From CAYOWK01 sp964407665 (GTDB lineage Bacteria; Pseudomonadota; Alphaproteobacteria; Caulobacterales; Hyphomonadaceae), in the NCBI GenBank assembly GCA_964407665.1, contig CAYOWK010000010.1:1-64000 (forward strand): DNA of 64,000 nt. Reading direction: 5' to 3'. Under the pieces are notes generated by a model. That model did not search any database, was not told where the DNA came from, and saw only the letters and a program-made list of their open reading frames with translations. How positions within the stretch are numbered: the first letter of the stretch is position 1; each line of letters begins with the position of its first letter. Below are positions 52,832-62,207 of the stretch, one piece after another. The translations under genes and the position numbers were made by a program.

Positions 52832-53359
52832 ATGAAACGTTCAATCACGGCCGCCGCGGCGGCCGCAGCCCTTCTGGCTGCCTGCAGCCCGGCGCCTGCC
52901 ACGCCAGCCACCACCACACCCGTAGTTGAATCTGCCGTGGCGCCTGTCCCCGCGCAGAAGGACCCGCTGCTTTCGGCGGTGGGTATTGGCGTTTCCGACC
53001 TGCAGGCATCGGCGGACTTCTACGTCAACGTCATGGGCATGGAGCAGGTCCGGACCTACGAGCTGGACTACATGAACGAGATCCTGCTGCGCTATCCGGA
53101 CGGCGAGAGCTACCTGGTGCTGATGCACTGGATCGATGGCAGCGTTCGCAACTACAAAGACAACCCGGTCAAGCTGGTGACCCGGGTCAAGGATCCGGTC
53201 GCCCTTGCCGCAAAGATCAGGGCGGCTGGCTTCGAGGTGACCCGCGAGCCGCAGCCCAGCGAGCAGGTCGGCGGCGCGATGGTAGGCTTCGCCAAGGACC
53301 CGGACGGCTACGTCCTCGAACTCCTGCCGCTTCGGCTGCCTGCCCCGCCCGCTCCATAG
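52832..53359 (+). CDS. VOC/glyoxalase-like lipoprotein
   Basis: 175 residues. The signal SITAAAAAAALLAAC is a lipobox with Cys at about 18, followed by a Pro/Ala linker. A single vicinal-oxygen-chelate domain follows: LLSAVGIGVSDLQASADFYV, MGMEQVRTYEL, VGGAMVGFAKDPDGYVLELL. VOC proteins bind a metal and act in dioxygenase, isomerase or glyoxalase reactions; export to the envelope as a lipoprotein is less usual. Confidence 0.85.
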   Translation: MKRSITAAAAAAALLAACSPAPATPATTTPVVESAVAPVPAQKDPLLSAVGIGVSDLQASADFYVNVMGMEQVRTYELDYMNEILLRYPDGESYLVLMHWIDGSVRNYKDNPVKLVTRVKDPVALAAKIRAAGFEVTREPQPSEQVGGAMVGFAKDPDGYVLELLPLRLPAPPAP

Positions 53360-53438
53360 ACGGGTCGGTTGCTGAAACCCGTCACCAGCCGGCGCGTTGA
53401 TACCGCTGGAAGCGCAACAGGGCGCAGGAGAATTGCGT

Positions 53439-53666
53439 ATGGGTATGCTCAGGATGGTTGGCATTGGCGCCGGACTGATCGGCGCGGGGTATCTCGCTGC
53501 CCGCATGGGCGACCTGCCCGCCCGCAAGGGGTCGAAAAAGCGCGCCATGGCTCCGGTCCGGGACGCAGGCGTCGAGAACATGACCAATCCCCCGGGCAAA
53601 TGGGACAAGGTTGATCAGCAGGCAGACGAGTCGTTCCCCGCCTCTGACCCGCCCGGCAACTACTAG
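53439..53666 (+). CDS. Small protein with C-terminal ESFPASDPP motif
   Basis: 75 residues from ATG 53439 (AGGAGAA site). One N-terminal hydrophobic helix (MVGIGAGLIGAGYLAARMG) and a basic middle lead to the tail WDKVDQQADESFPASDPPGN. The ADESFPASDPP motif recurs at the C-termini of many small proteobacterial proteins of unknown role. A hairpin terminator follows about 36 bp after the stop. Confidence 0.7.
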   Translation: MGMLRMVGIGAGLIGAGYLAARMGDLPARKGSKKRAMAPVRDAGVENMTNPPGKWDKVDQQADESFPASDPPGNY

Positions 53667-53702
53667 GCGTCCCGACTTCCGCGCGCGGCATTGCGTCAGG
53701 CG

Positions 53703-53731
53703 ACGCCGGAGCCCCATGGCTCCGGCGTTTG
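53703..53731 (+). terminator. Rho-independent-type terminator
   Basis: ACGCCGGAGCC-CCAT-GGCTCCGGCGT is a perfect 11-bp stem with a 4-nt loop, followed by TTGCTTG. Confidence 0.75.
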
Positions 53732-53815
53732 CTTGACGTCTCCCGGGTGCAGCTGCACCCATTGCGGACCCGCCGGGACGAGCGGGCCTGAACATGTGGG
53801 TACGGGAGCACCGCC

Positions 53816-54385
53816 ATGAGACTGAACCAGCCACGCATCGCGCCGCTGAAGGACGAGGACTTCACCCCGGAACAGGTCGAGCGTCTCGGCAAGGCGGCGG
53901 AGCGGACCGGCGGGGTCCTCAACATCTTCCGCACCCTGATCCGCGTGCCCGACGCCTACCGGGCGTTCCAGTGGTGGGGCGGCTACATTCTCAACCGCAA
54001 CAGCTTGTCCCCGCGCGACCGCGAACTCCTGATCCTGCGCACCGGCTGGCTCTGCAAATCCGGCTACGAATGGACCCAGCACCACCGTATCGGCCTGCAA
54101 TCCGGCCTCGACGCCGCCGAGATCGAACGCATCAAGTCCGGGGCAGGCGCCGATGGCTGGACCGCGGCCGAACGGGCGCTGCTCGCCACTGCCGACGATC
54201 TGGTTCGGGACCACTTCGTTTCACGTCCGGTCTGGGCGCAGCTCGAGGCGCATTTTACCGAGCGCCAGCGCATGGACGCGGTCTTCACGGTCGGTCAGTA
54301 CACGCAGGTGTCGATGATCCTGAACTCGTTTGGCATTCAACTGGACGAAGGCCAGACCCTCGACCCCGATCTGAAGGCGGGTTGA
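53816..54385 (+). CDS. Carboxymuconolactone decarboxylase (AhpD-like) family protein
   Basis: 189 residues, all-helical. Core: NIFRTLIRVPDAYRAFQWWG, LSPRDRELLILRTGWLCKSG and YEWTQHHRIGLQSGLDAAEI. The AhpD-type Cys pair is reduced to one Cys (LCKSGYEW), so a hydroperoxidase activity is doubtful and a CMD-like role is preferred. It precedes the SDR gene by 4 bp; such CMD-SDR pairs are common in degradative operons. Confidence 0.88.
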   Translation: MRLNQPRIAPLKDEDFTPEQVERLGKAAERTGGVLNIFRTLIRVPDAYRAFQWWGGYILNRNSLSPRDRELLILRTGWLCKSGYEWTQHHRIGLQSGLDAAEIERIKSGAGADGWTAAERALLATADDLVRDHFVSRPVWAQLEAHFTERQRMDAVFTVGQYTQVSMILNSFGIQLDEGQTLDPDLKAG

Positions 54386-54389
54386 GCCC

Positions 54390-55199
54390 ATGGGCTTCGT
54401 TACCAACGGCCGGCTTGCCGGCAAGGCAGCGATCATCGTCGGCGCGGGTCAGACGCCGGGTCCCACCATCGGCAACGGCCGGGCCATGGCGTTGCTGTTC
54501 GCCCGAGAAGGCGCGCGCGTGATGTGCGTCGACAATCGTCTCGACAGCGCCGAGGAGACGGTGGCGCTCGTGGCGGCGGAGGGCGGATCTGCCTTCGCGC
54601 ATGCCGCCGACGTGACCGACTGGACTGCGAGCGCCGCCCTGTCAGCGGCGGCCATGCAGCAGATGGGGCGGATCGACATCCTCGTGAACAATGTCGGCAC
54701 AGGGCGTGGCGACAAGCCGCCCCACGCCATCGAGGAGGCGGACTGGGACCGCATCATGAATGTGAACCTCAAGTCCATGGTCGCCGCCATCCGGCATGTG
54801 CTGCCGGTAATGCGCGGGCAGCGCTCGGGAGCGATCCTCAACATCTCCTCGCTCGCGGCGGTCGCCGGCCACCACATGGTGACCTATGAGGTCTCGAAGA
54901 TGGCCGTGAACCGGCTCACGACCGTCACGGCGCTGAACGGCGCCAAGTATGGCGTCCGCTGCAACGTCATCATGCCGGGCCTGATGGAGACGCCGATGGC
55001 GATGACCGGCATCGCCGCTGCATCCGGGAAGTCGCAGGACGCGCTCCGGGACGAACGCAATGCCCGGGTTCCCATGGGGCATATGGGGACAGGCTGGGAC
55101 ACCGCCCATGCGGCCCTCTTTCTGTGTTCGGACGAGGCCCGGTTCATCACCGGCGTGGCGTTGCCGGTCGATGGGGGCATGTCGGCGCGAATTGGCTGA
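54390..55199 (+). CDS. Short-chain dehydrogenase/reductase
   Basis: 269 residues. Cofactor loop AIIVGAGQTPGPTIGNGRAM (a TGxxxGIG variant), DILVNNVGTG, catalytic Ser in ILNISSLAAVAG and YEVSKMAVNRL with the Tyr-xxx-Lys pair, and a C-terminal GVALPVDGGMSARIG. D in MCVDNRLD after beta-2 suggests NAD rather than NADP. Probably acts on the same substrate route as the CMD protein. Confidence 0.92.
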   Translation: MGFVTNGRLAGKAAIIVGAGQTPGPTIGNGRAMALLFAREGARVMCVDNRLDSAEETVALVAAEGGSAFAHAADVTDWTASAALSAAAMQQMGRIDILVNNVGTGRGDKPPHAIEEADWDRIMNVNLKSMVAAIRHVLPVMRGQRSGAILNISSLAAVAGHHMVTYEVSKMAVNRLTTVTALNGAKYGVRCNVIMPGLMETPMAMTGIAAASGKSQDALRDERNARVPMGHMGTGWDTAHAALFLCSDEARFITGVALPVDGGMSARIG

Positions 55200-55317
55200 C
55201 ACTATGGTAACTTTTATGAGATTAGCTCCGAACGCAGTTCCAGCAGGCTCGCGCCTTGCTGCCCGGTTCCGATTGGCGTTCCCACTCCCGATGACGAGCA
55301 GATGACCGACTAGGACC

Positions 55318-55683
55318 ATGTTCAAGAAACCCGACGCAAAGAAGGGGGGGGATCTGCTGGCCCAGCGCCTGAAGGCGATTTCGGGCCGCGGAGAGTTTGA
55401 GGCGACCGACGTTCAGGAGCCTGTCGTCTACAAGGCGGTTGGCAGGCGGGCGCGTGCAATCCGCAAACCCACATTCAAGCAGGGCACGCTGCTGCTGCCC
55501 GGCGGCGATCGGATGTCCGTGGTCGTCAAGAACATCAGCGATACGGGCGCGCGTGTCGATTTCTTCACCCGGGCCCTGCTGCCGCCCTATGTGGTGCTGG
55601 CCGAGCCCTCCCTGAGACTTCGCCGCAAGTCGAGCGTGGTCTGGCAGGTCGATGGATCGGCGGGCCTGCACTTCGTGGACTGA
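55318..55683 (+). CDS. PilZ-domain-like protein
   Basis: 121 residues. The C-terminal 70 residues look like a PilZ barrel: GTLLLPGGDRMSVVVKNISD, TGARVDFFTRALLPPYVVLA, and LRRKSSVVWQVDGSAGLHFV. The RxxxR c-di-GMP motif is only loosely matched by RRARAIRKP before the barrel, so nucleotide binding is uncertain. The N-terminal 35 residues are basic. Confidence 0.7.
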   Translation: MFKKPDAKKGGDLLAQRLKAISGRGEFEATDVQEPVVYKAVGRRARAIRKPTFKQGTLLLPGGDRMSVVVKNISDTGARVDFFTRALLPPYVVLAEPSLRLRRKSSVVWQVDGSAGLHFVD

Positions 55684-55751
55684 AGGGTGTGCGCAACGAT
55701 GCGGCATTGCGCGATCTGGACCCTCCCGGCGCCGGTATGCGAGCTTATGCC

Positions 55752-56153
55752 ATGACCCAGTCGACCGCCCTGCCCGAAAGCCCGACCAGCCGCCGCGATA
55801 CGGGACTTGCCGTTCGCCGGGGGCTCGCACTGAAGTGCCCGGCCTGCGGTAAGGGGCATATTCTGAGCGGCTACCTGAAGCCCGCTGACACGTGCGAGAT
55901 CTGCGGCGAAGACTTCAGCAGCGTTCGCGCCGATGACGGCCCGGCCTGGGCGACCATCCTGCTTGTCGGCCATCTGGTCTCACCGGTCTTCTTCGTGTTC
56001 GCCTCGACCAAAGGGCCGGCCTGGACCGCCCTTACGGTTGTTTCGGCGCTGGTTATCGGGCTGACGCTCGCGATCCTGCCGCGCGCCAAGGGCCTGTTCA
56101 TGGGCGTCATCTGGGCGAACCAGGCCGGCGACGCCAGCGCTGGGAACCCCTGA
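55752..56153 (+). CDS. DUF983 zinc-ribbon membrane protein
   Basis: 133 residues from ATG 55752. The ribbon CPACGKGHILSGYLKPADTCEICG carries two CxxC pairs (ALKCPACGKG and TCEICGEDF), followed by two membrane helices (ATILLVGHLVSPVFFVFAST and ALTVVSALVIGLTLAILP). This is the standard DUF983 layout. Members are often near cytochrome oxidase genes, which are not present here. It lies 68 bp after the PilZ gene. Confidence 0.9.
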   Translation: MTQSTALPESPTSRRDTGLAVRRGLALKCPACGKGHILSGYLKPADTCEICGEDFSSVRADDGPAWATILLVGHLVSPVFFVFASTKGPAWTALTVVSALVIGLTLAILPRAKGLFMGVIWANQAGDASAGNP

Positions 56154-56316
56154 CGCTACGGGGGACAGCTGGACCCCAGTTTGCACCGTCCGCCGAGTGG
56201 GGCGACAGAGGCGGCCCGGGCCGCCCTTGCGCATCAACACATAAACGCGAGGTATGGCGTGACAGCCTAGGCGATCAGGGTGCGCCGCTTGCGCTTGCCC
56301 TGATGGCAACGGCATC

Positions 56317-59300
56317 CTACCCGCCGCTGCGCATCAGTTCCTTGTCGTCTTCGGTCAGCGGCGTCGCCAGCCTGGCGGCTTTCGGGTTTACCCAGCGCTC
56401 GACGGCGTCGACGATCGAATAGACGACCGGCACCAGGACGAGCGAGAGGATGGTGGACGAGATCAGTCCGCCGATCACCGCGATGGCCATCGGCTGACGG
56501 AAACCGGCGCCCTCGCCGATGCCCAGAGCCGTAGGCAGCATGCCTGCGGACATTGCGAGCGTCGTCATCACGATCGGACGCGCGCGCTCGCGGCAGGCTT
56601 CGAAGATCGCGTCGTAGGTGGACTTGCCGCGGTGCTGGGCCTCGATGACGAACTCCACCAGCAGGATGGCGTTCTTGGCGGCGATGCCAAGCAGCAGCAC
56701 GCAGCCGATCATGACCGGCATGGAGATTTCGCGACCCGTTACCAGCAGGGCGAGGAACGCGCCAGAGAACGACAGCGGCAGGGACGCGAGGATGACGATG
56801 GGTTTGAACACCGACCGGAACAGCAGCACCATGACCGAGTAGATCAGCGCCACGCCGGAGAGGAGCGCGATGACGATCCCCCCGAACATCTGCGCTTGAG
56901 CCTGTTCGTTCCCGACCCGGGCGCGCTCAACGACAGCGCCGCCTTCCCGCTCGGCCTTGAGGATGGCCTTCATGGTTTCGGTGTTGTCGACAGCGGCCGT
57001 GGCCTGGCCCGAGGCGATGCCCGGAGCAAAGTCAGCCTGCACCGAGGCCATCCGCTTCCTGTAGAGCCGCGAGATGGTGCCCGGCCCGGCCTCGAAGGAC
57101 AGGTCAGCGACCGCGCCGAGCGTGGTCGTGCCGCCCGTATTCGTCGGGACCCGCAGGTTGGCGAGCTCCGAGAGGTTTGTCCGGGTTTTGCTCGGGAGAC
57201 GAACCCGGATCGGCAGGCGGCGCTGGCCCTCGGAGAATTTGGGCGTGTTGGCTTCGATATCGCCGGTCGTGGCGATACGCGCCACCTGGGCGATGGCGTC
57301 CGTGGATACGTTCAGGCGCGCCGCTTCCGCTGTGCGCGGCCGGATGATGAGTTCCGGTCCCGGAGGCTCTGGCGACAGGCGGGGATTCTGAATCTCGGGG
57401 AGATCTTTCATCTCGTTCAGGAGATTGCGCTGAGCTTCGTCAAGCGCCGCAGCGTTTTCCGACGTCAGGATGATGTTGACGTCCGACCCGCCGGGCCCAC
57501 CGCCACTCATCAGCGCCGTGACGCGAACATCGGCGATCTGCTTCAGCTGCGGGCGGATGTGCTGTTTAAGCTCTTCGGTCGACATCTTGTGCTTGTCGAC
57601 CATCACCAGCGTGATGGAGCCGGAGGTCATGCCGGAGCCGCCGCCGCCGCCGTTGGCCTGGGCCGCCGAACCGCCAGCCCCACCGGTGCCGATCGAGATG
57701 AAGACGTCCTCGGTATCCGGCTGGCTCATCAGCAGGTCGTTCAGTTCCGCCGACGCCCGCTCCATCTGTTCACGCGTCGTGCCCGGAGGCGCGTCGATGT
57801 TGAACACGATGTAGCCGGGATCCTCGGTGGGAATGAAACCCAGAGGAAGATTGGCCGCGCAGAAGATGCCCCCGAAGAAGGTCAGGCCGCCGAAGGCGCA
57901 GGCGATGATCGGATGGCGCAGGGACCACACCAGCGTCTTCTCGTAGTAGCCCGGCAGTTCGCGGGCGTCGTGGACGTGCTTCGGCGATTTGAGGAAGTAG
58001 GCCGCCATCAGCGGCGTGACGAAGCGCGCAACGGCCAGCGAGAAGCCGACTGCAACGGCGACGGTGATGCCGAACTCGATGAAGAACTGGCCGGCCATGC
58101 CTTCCATGAACGACACGGGCAGGAACACCACGGCGATCGCCGCTGTGGTGGCGACAACCGCCAGACCGATGGCGTCTGCGCCCTCGATGGCCGCACGGAA
58201 GGGCGTGTAGCCTGCCAGCGTCCGTTTCTGGATGTTCTCGATCTCCACAATGGCGTCATCAACGAGGATGCCGATGACCAGCGTGAAGGCCAGCAGCGTC
58301 ACGACGTTCAGGCTGAAGCCGAACATGTCGATGACGAAGAAGGTCGGGATCAGCGAAAGCGGCATGGCCGCGGCTGCGATCAGCGTTGCGCGCCAGTCGC
58401 GCAGGAACAGGAACACCACCAGCGCCGCGAGGAACATGCCCTCAATCAGAACCGCCTCGGTGGCGTGGAAGTTGGCCTTGGTGTCGTCCGTGATCGAGAA
58501 GATCTTTGTGATCTCGAGACCGGGGTTTGCAGCCTCCAGGCGGGCGATCGCCGCGAGTACGCCTCGTTCGACCTCGACCTCGCTGGCGTCGTCAACCTTG
58601 ACGACGTTGAAGCCGGCCACGGGCCTGCCATTGAGACGCGCGAACGCCCTCTCCTCGCCTGAACCATCGCCGACATCAGCGACGTCCTTCAGGCGCACAT
58701 AGGAGCCCGACCGGACCGGAATTGTCAGGTTGCGCAGCTCTTCGATCGTGTCTGCCTCGCCGAGAACGCGCGTGGTCGTTTCCGCCCCGCCCACTTCGGC
58801 GCGGCCGCCGCCATAGTTGCGGAACGAGCGCAGGAGCGCGTTGTTCACATCCGCCGCAGCGACGCCGATGGCGTTCATGCGGACAGGGTCGAGCGTGACG
58901 TTGATCTCGCGGTTGACGCCGCCGACGCGCGACACCTGGCCAACGCCGCGCACCGACTGCAGCTCGCGTGCGATACGGTCGTCGATGAACCAGGACAGAT
59001 CTGTCGGCGACTTCGCCGGATCGCTGACAGCGAACGTCATGAGCGTGCCGCCGGTGAAGTCGAGCGCGTCGACCCTCGGCGGCTGGATGGACTGCGGGAG
59101 TTCGGACCGGATCTGGCTGACCCGCGCCTCCACGTCGTCCTTGGCTTTCTGAAGGTCGGTGCCGATCTCGAATTGCACGATCGTCGTGGAGACGCCCAGG
59201 ACAACCGAGGACTGCAGGATCTCGATGCGCGGAAGCCCTGCGATCGAGTTTTCGACCAGACGCGTGACCTGGTTTTCAAGTTCGGTGGGCGCTGCGCCTT

Positions 59301-59460
59301 CCTGGATGATGGTCGCGACGACCATCGGGAAGGAGATGTTCGGGAACTGCTTCACCGGCAGGCGCGAGTACGAATACACGCCGGCAAAGATCATCAACGC
59401 GAAAACGACGACGACCGGAATTGGATTCCGGATCGCCCAGCTCGAGATGCGCAGGTTCAT
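56317..59460 (-). CDS. RND efflux transporter permease (HAE1/AcrB-like)
   Basis: 1047 residues. Twelve membrane helices in two repeats with large periplasmic loops. N-terminus ISSWAIRNPIPVVVVFALMI, porter domain QFEIGTDLQKAKDDVEARV, and the proton-relay Asp pair in LVIGILVDDAIVEIENIQKR on helix 4. PVSFMEGMAGQFFIEFGITV follows and the second half ends LSLVLVPVVYSIVDAVERW. A Gly-rich insert (GGAGGSAAQANGGGGGSG) lies in the second periplasmic loop. Its ATG overlaps the adaptor stop (TAATG). No outer-membrane TolC partner is in the window. Confidence 0.96.
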   Translation of the reverse strand: MNLRISSWAIRNPIPVVVVFALMIFAGVYSYSRLPVKQFPNISFPMVVATIIQEGAAPTELENQVTRLVENSIAGLPRIEILQSSVVLGVSTTIVQFEIGTDLQKAKDDVEARVSQIRSELPQSIQPPRVDALDFTGGTLMTFAVSDPAKSPTDLSWFIDDRIARELQSVRGVGQVSRVGGVNREINVTLDPVRMNAIGVAAADVNNALLRSFRNYGGGRAEVGGAETTTRVLGEADTIEELRNLTIPVRSGSYVRLKDVADVGDGSGEERAFARLNGRPVAGFNVVKVDDASEVEVERGVLAAIARLEAANPGLEITKIFSITDDTKANFHATEAVLIEGMFLAALVVFLFLRDWRATLIAAAAMPLSLIPTFFVIDMFGFSLNVVTLLAFTLVIGILVDDAIVEIENIQKRTLAGYTPFRAAIEGADAIGLAVVATTAAIAVVFLPVSFMEGMAGQFFIEFGITVAVAVGFSLAVARFVTPLMAAYFLKSPKHVHDARELPGYYEKTLVWSLRHPIIACAFGGLTFFGGIFCAANLPLGFIPTEDPGYIVFNIDAPPGTTREQMERASAELNDLLMSQPDTEDVFISIGTGGAGGSAAQANGGGGGSGMTSGSITLVMVDKHKMSTEELKQHIRPQLKQIADVRVTALMSGGGPGGSDVNIILTSENAAALDEAQRNLLNEMKDLPEIQNPRLSPEPPGPELIIRPRTAEAARLNVSTDAIAQVARIATTGDIEANTPKFSEGQRRLPIRVRLPSKTRTNLSELANLRVPTNTGGTTTLGAVADLSFEAGPGTISRLYRKRMASVQADFAPGIASGQATAAVDNTETMKAILKAEREGGAVVERARVGNEQAQAQMFGGIVIALLSGVALIYSVMVLLFRSVFKPIVILASLPLSFSGAFLALLVTGREISMPVMIGCVLLLGIAAKNAILLVEFVIEAQHRGKSTYDAIFEACRERARPIVMTTLAMSAGMLPTALGIGEGAGFRQPMAIAVIGGLISSTILSLVLVPVVYSIVDAVERWVNPKAARLATPLTEDDKELMRSGG

Positions 59461-60596
59461 TACTGGACCTTTCCGGCATCGGCCGTCGCGGCCGCCGCGT
59501 CTTCGGATATCGGCTGGATGACGTCGCCATCCAGCGTGAAGGCGGCGCCCGTCGCCAGCACGCGCGTGCCGGCCGGCGGCCCCTCAACGACCTGAACAAA
59601 ATCACCATAACGTTCGCCGAGCGTGACGGGCGTGCGGCGGACCTGGTTGTTCTGGTCGACCACCATCAGGACCGGACCGCCCGCCTCGTAGCGAACCGCA
59701 CTGCCGCGCACGGTCACCGTTTCGCTGGCGACGCCGTCAAAGGTCGCCTCGGCGAAACTGCCGGGACGCAGGGCCACGTTGTAGCCCATCTCGATCCGGA
59801 CGCGTCCGAGGTTGGTGTTCTGGTCGACGCGCGGGGAAACGAACCGCACCTTGCCCTGGAGCGACTGCCCTGTCGGAAGATGAACCGTGGCCGTGTCGCC
59901 AACCTTGATGTCGGCGAGACGACGGTCAGGCATTTCAGCGTCGAGTTCGACGAGGCCGTCGCGGGCGATCCGGAAATAGGGGGTCGCGGAGGCGACTGTA
60001 GAGATGTCGCCCGGGCGGATGGCCCGCTGGAGAATCACGCCGCCTTCGGGCGCGCGGAGCACCATGCGCGCCTGGCGGACCCGCATCTCGTTGACAGCGG
60101 CTTCCGCCGCCATGAGAGCGGCGTTCGCCGTTTCGAAAGCGGCGCGGGCCTGATCGACCGCATCGACGGAGAGAGCGCCCGCCTTGCCGAGGCTTTCGGC
60201 GCGCTCGAACTGATTCTTCCGGAGACCAGCGCTGGCTTTCTGCTGGGCCAACGTGGCCTCGGCCTGGGCGATCTGGGCGCGAAGCAGGGTGTCGTCGAGG
60301 CGTGCGAGCGCCTGCCCCTTCTTCACCTGATCGCCCTCATCAACCATCACGTCTGCGACGCGGTATCCGGTCAGCTCGGTGCCAACGGCAACCTCTTCCC
60401 GGACAACGAGGCGACCCGTCGCACGAACGTCTTCCGACAGGTCCCGCTGGGCGATTGTCGTCACACGCATGGCCTGCGACTGGCCGGCAGGGACCGCAAC
60501 GTTCGACATTTCCGCGGCGGGAGCGGGTTTCTGGCCGCAGGATCCCAAGGCGATCACGGCGCCTGCACCGAGGAGAAGAAACTTGCCGGGGTGCAT
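59460..60596 (-). CDS. RND efflux periplasmic adaptor (membrane fusion protein)
   Basis: 378 residues from ATG 60596. Lipoprotein-type N-terminus (KFLLLGAGAVIALGSCG). Biotinyl-lipoyl-like halves (VVREEVAVGTELTGYRVADV, EGDQVKKGQALARLDDTLL and ARMVLRAPEGGVILQRAIRP) surround a helical hairpin (QIAQAEATLAQQKASAGLRK). The beta-barrel and MP domains follow. It links the RND pump to an outer-membrane channel. It heads the operon, divergent from the TetR gene. Confidence 0.95.
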   Translation of the reverse strand: MHPGKFLLLGAGAVIALGSCGQKPAPAAEMSNVAVPAGQSQAMRVTTIAQRDLSEDVRATGRLVVREEVAVGTELTGYRVADVMVDEGDQVKKGQALARLDDTLLRAQIAQAEATLAQQKASAGLRKNQFERAESLGKAGALSVDAVDQARAAFETANAALMAAEAAVNEMRVRQARMVLRAPEGGVILQRAIRPGDISTVASATPYFRIARDGLVELDAEMPDRRLADIKVGDTATVHLPTGQSLQGKVRFVSPRVDQNTNLGRVRIEMGYNVALRPGSFAEATFDGVASETVTVRGSAVRYEAGGPVLMVVDQNNQVRRTPVTLGERYGDFVQVVEGPPAGTRVLATGAAFTLDGDVIQPISEDAAAATADAGKVQ

Positions 60597-60736
60597 GGAG
60601 CGATATCCTGTGGTGGCTGAGACTGGGTCAACGCTTCCGAACAGCCGGTCGAAGGCTGTAAGGGGCTCGGAAGGTGCGCCTTTGATCTTTATCATCGGGG
60701 AGGCCGCTGTATTTTTGCTATCTGATGCGACAGGAG

Positions 60737-60781
60737 GGAAACTCAGGCGTTTCCTTATCCTGAAATAGTGTATCCCGAAAT
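60737..60781. promoter_or_regulatory. Candidate operators between the efflux operon and its TetR regulator
   Basis: GGAAAC-TCAGGC-GTTTCC (60737-60754) is a perfect 6-bp inverted repeat with a 6-nt spacer. TATCCTGAAAT (60756-60766) and TATCCCGAAAT (60771-60781) are direct repeats spaced 15 bp apart with one mismatch. Both lie midway in the 234-bp divergent region. Confidence 0.5.
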
Positions 60782-60830
60782 GGTGGCAATCCAATTAAAT
60801 GGATCACAGTTTCGCGTATGACAGGTCCCT

Positions 60831-61439
60831 ATGCAGCCAAGTGACTCCACTGCCATTCAGAACGCCTCGCCCCGGGACCGGATTCTCGACGCCGCCCGGA
60901 GGATCTTCCTCGACGGCCCGCCGGAACAGGCCACGATGGATGCAGTCGCCCAACAGGCGGGCATGTCGAAGAAGACCATCTACCGCGAGTTCAAGAGCCA
61001 GCTGGAGCTTCTGGCGGTCCTGCTGGCGGAAACCGTCGCGGATTTTGGCGCTTATCCTCCCCCCGAAGCAGACGCCGACATCGAGCTGGAACTCTACGGC
61101 GTGCTGGTGCGAGTGATCAATCACGTCACTTCGCCCCGTTCTACGGCACTGGCCCGCCTCCTGATCACCGAGATCCGCCGATATCCCGAACTCGTGAAGC
61201 AGAATTCCGGGAAACGATACCACCTTGAGATCCTGGCGCAGTGGCTCTCCTCCCCCGCAGTCCGCAAATCCTATGACGTCGGCGACCCCCACGAGGCGGC
61301 CTCCATGCTGTTCAGCATGGTGATGCAGGACGCGGCCTTCCGGCTGATCCTCCCTCATGCACCCAACATCCCCTGCCACGTCTTCGAAGCCCGCGCCCGC
61401 AAGGCAGCGGCCATCTTCCTGCGGGGCGTGAAGAGGTAG
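60831..61439 (+). CDS. TetR/AcrR family transcriptional regulator
   Basis: 202 residues. The N-terminal HTH is RDRILDAARRIFLDGPPEQA then MDAVAQQAGMSKKTIYREFK, typical of TetR repressors. The helical ligand domain follows (LYGVLVRVINHVTSPRSTAL, ASMLFSMVMQDAAFRLI). It diverges from the RND operon and probably represses it, with induction by a pump substrate. Confidence 0.93.
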   Translation: MQPSDSTAIQNASPRDRILDAARRIFLDGPPEQATMDAVAQQAGMSKKTIYREFKSQLELLAVLLAETVADFGAYPPPEADADIELELYGVLVRVINHVTSPRSTALARLLITEIRRYPELVKQNSGKRYHLEILAQWLSSPAVRKSYDVGDPHEAASMLFSMVMQDAAFRLILPHAPNIPCHVFEARARKAAAIFLRGVKR

Positions 61440-61517
61440 ACCGGCTTTGGCATGCGACATTTTGGCGTTCCCGGCCGCGACCGCGTCCACGGCCTGTTGG
61501 CCAACGGTTGAACCTGC

Positions 61518-62111
61518 ATGACTAGGTCTGAATTCTACCGTCTCTGCCGCGACTGGCACGGCTATCTCTCGGCCTTCGCCTTCGTCGCGCTGCTGTTTTT
61601 CGCCGGTACAGGCATTCTGCTGAACCATCCCGAATGGCTGACCGGGTCGTCGCCTGAGCCCGTCGAGACCGTTTTCGTCCTGTCGGCGGAGGACGTCGCC
61701 AGTATCACCGCCGCTTCCGAACCGGCGCGCAGACTGACAGACATCGCCGCCGCCCGCGCCGACCTCGCGGGCGCCTTCCGCGACGGCGAGGCGGTTGGCC
61801 CAGACGTCTTTGCGCGGCTTCAGGGCGTCTCCGGACAGAGCGATGTTCGCGCCAACCTCGCGACGGGCGAGGCGTCCATATTCACTGAGAAAGCAGGCCC
61901 CATCGCTGTTTTGAACGAGCTCCACCGGGGCGAGCATGCGGGAAGCCTCTGGCGCCTCGCCATCGACATCGTAGGCGGGGTGCTGATCGCCTTGTCGCTC
62001 CTTGGTTATCTCATCTTCCTGAGCCTACGCTTCCGCCTGCGAACCGCACTCGTCCTCACCGCAGGTTCGGTCATTCTCTTTTGCGGACTTTTTCTGCTGG
62101 CGACGAGTTGA
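61518..62111 (+). CDS. PepSY-associated membrane protein
   Basis: 197 residues. Start RSEFYRLCRDWHGYLSAFAF with a conserved WHGYLSAF, helix FVALLFFAGTGILLNHPEWL, a soluble domain (residues 45-145) containing LNELHRGEHAG, and three further hydrophobic segments to the end (LAIDIVGGVLIALSLLGYLI, ALVLTAGSVILFCGLFLLA). Related to the PepSY-associated TM family found with TonB receptors and ferric reductases, suggesting a role in iron or haem uptake, in keeping with the neighbours. Confidence 0.85.
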   Translation: MTRSEFYRLCRDWHGYLSAFAFVALLFFAGTGILLNHPEWLTGSSPEPVETVFVLSAEDVASITAASEPARRLTDIAAARADLAGAFRDGEAVGPDVFARLQGVSGQSDVRANLATGEASIFTEKAGPIAVLNELHRGEHAGSLWRLAIDIVGGVLIALSLLGYLIFLSLRFRLRTALVLTAGSVILFCGLFLLATS

Positions 62112-62207
62112 CCCGCGCTTTGCCATCACCAGCGGATGCTGTCATCGAAGGCGGTCGATAGCGGGCAGCGATCTGAACCGGATGCCAGCGCAGCGCGTAT
62201 CAACGTC

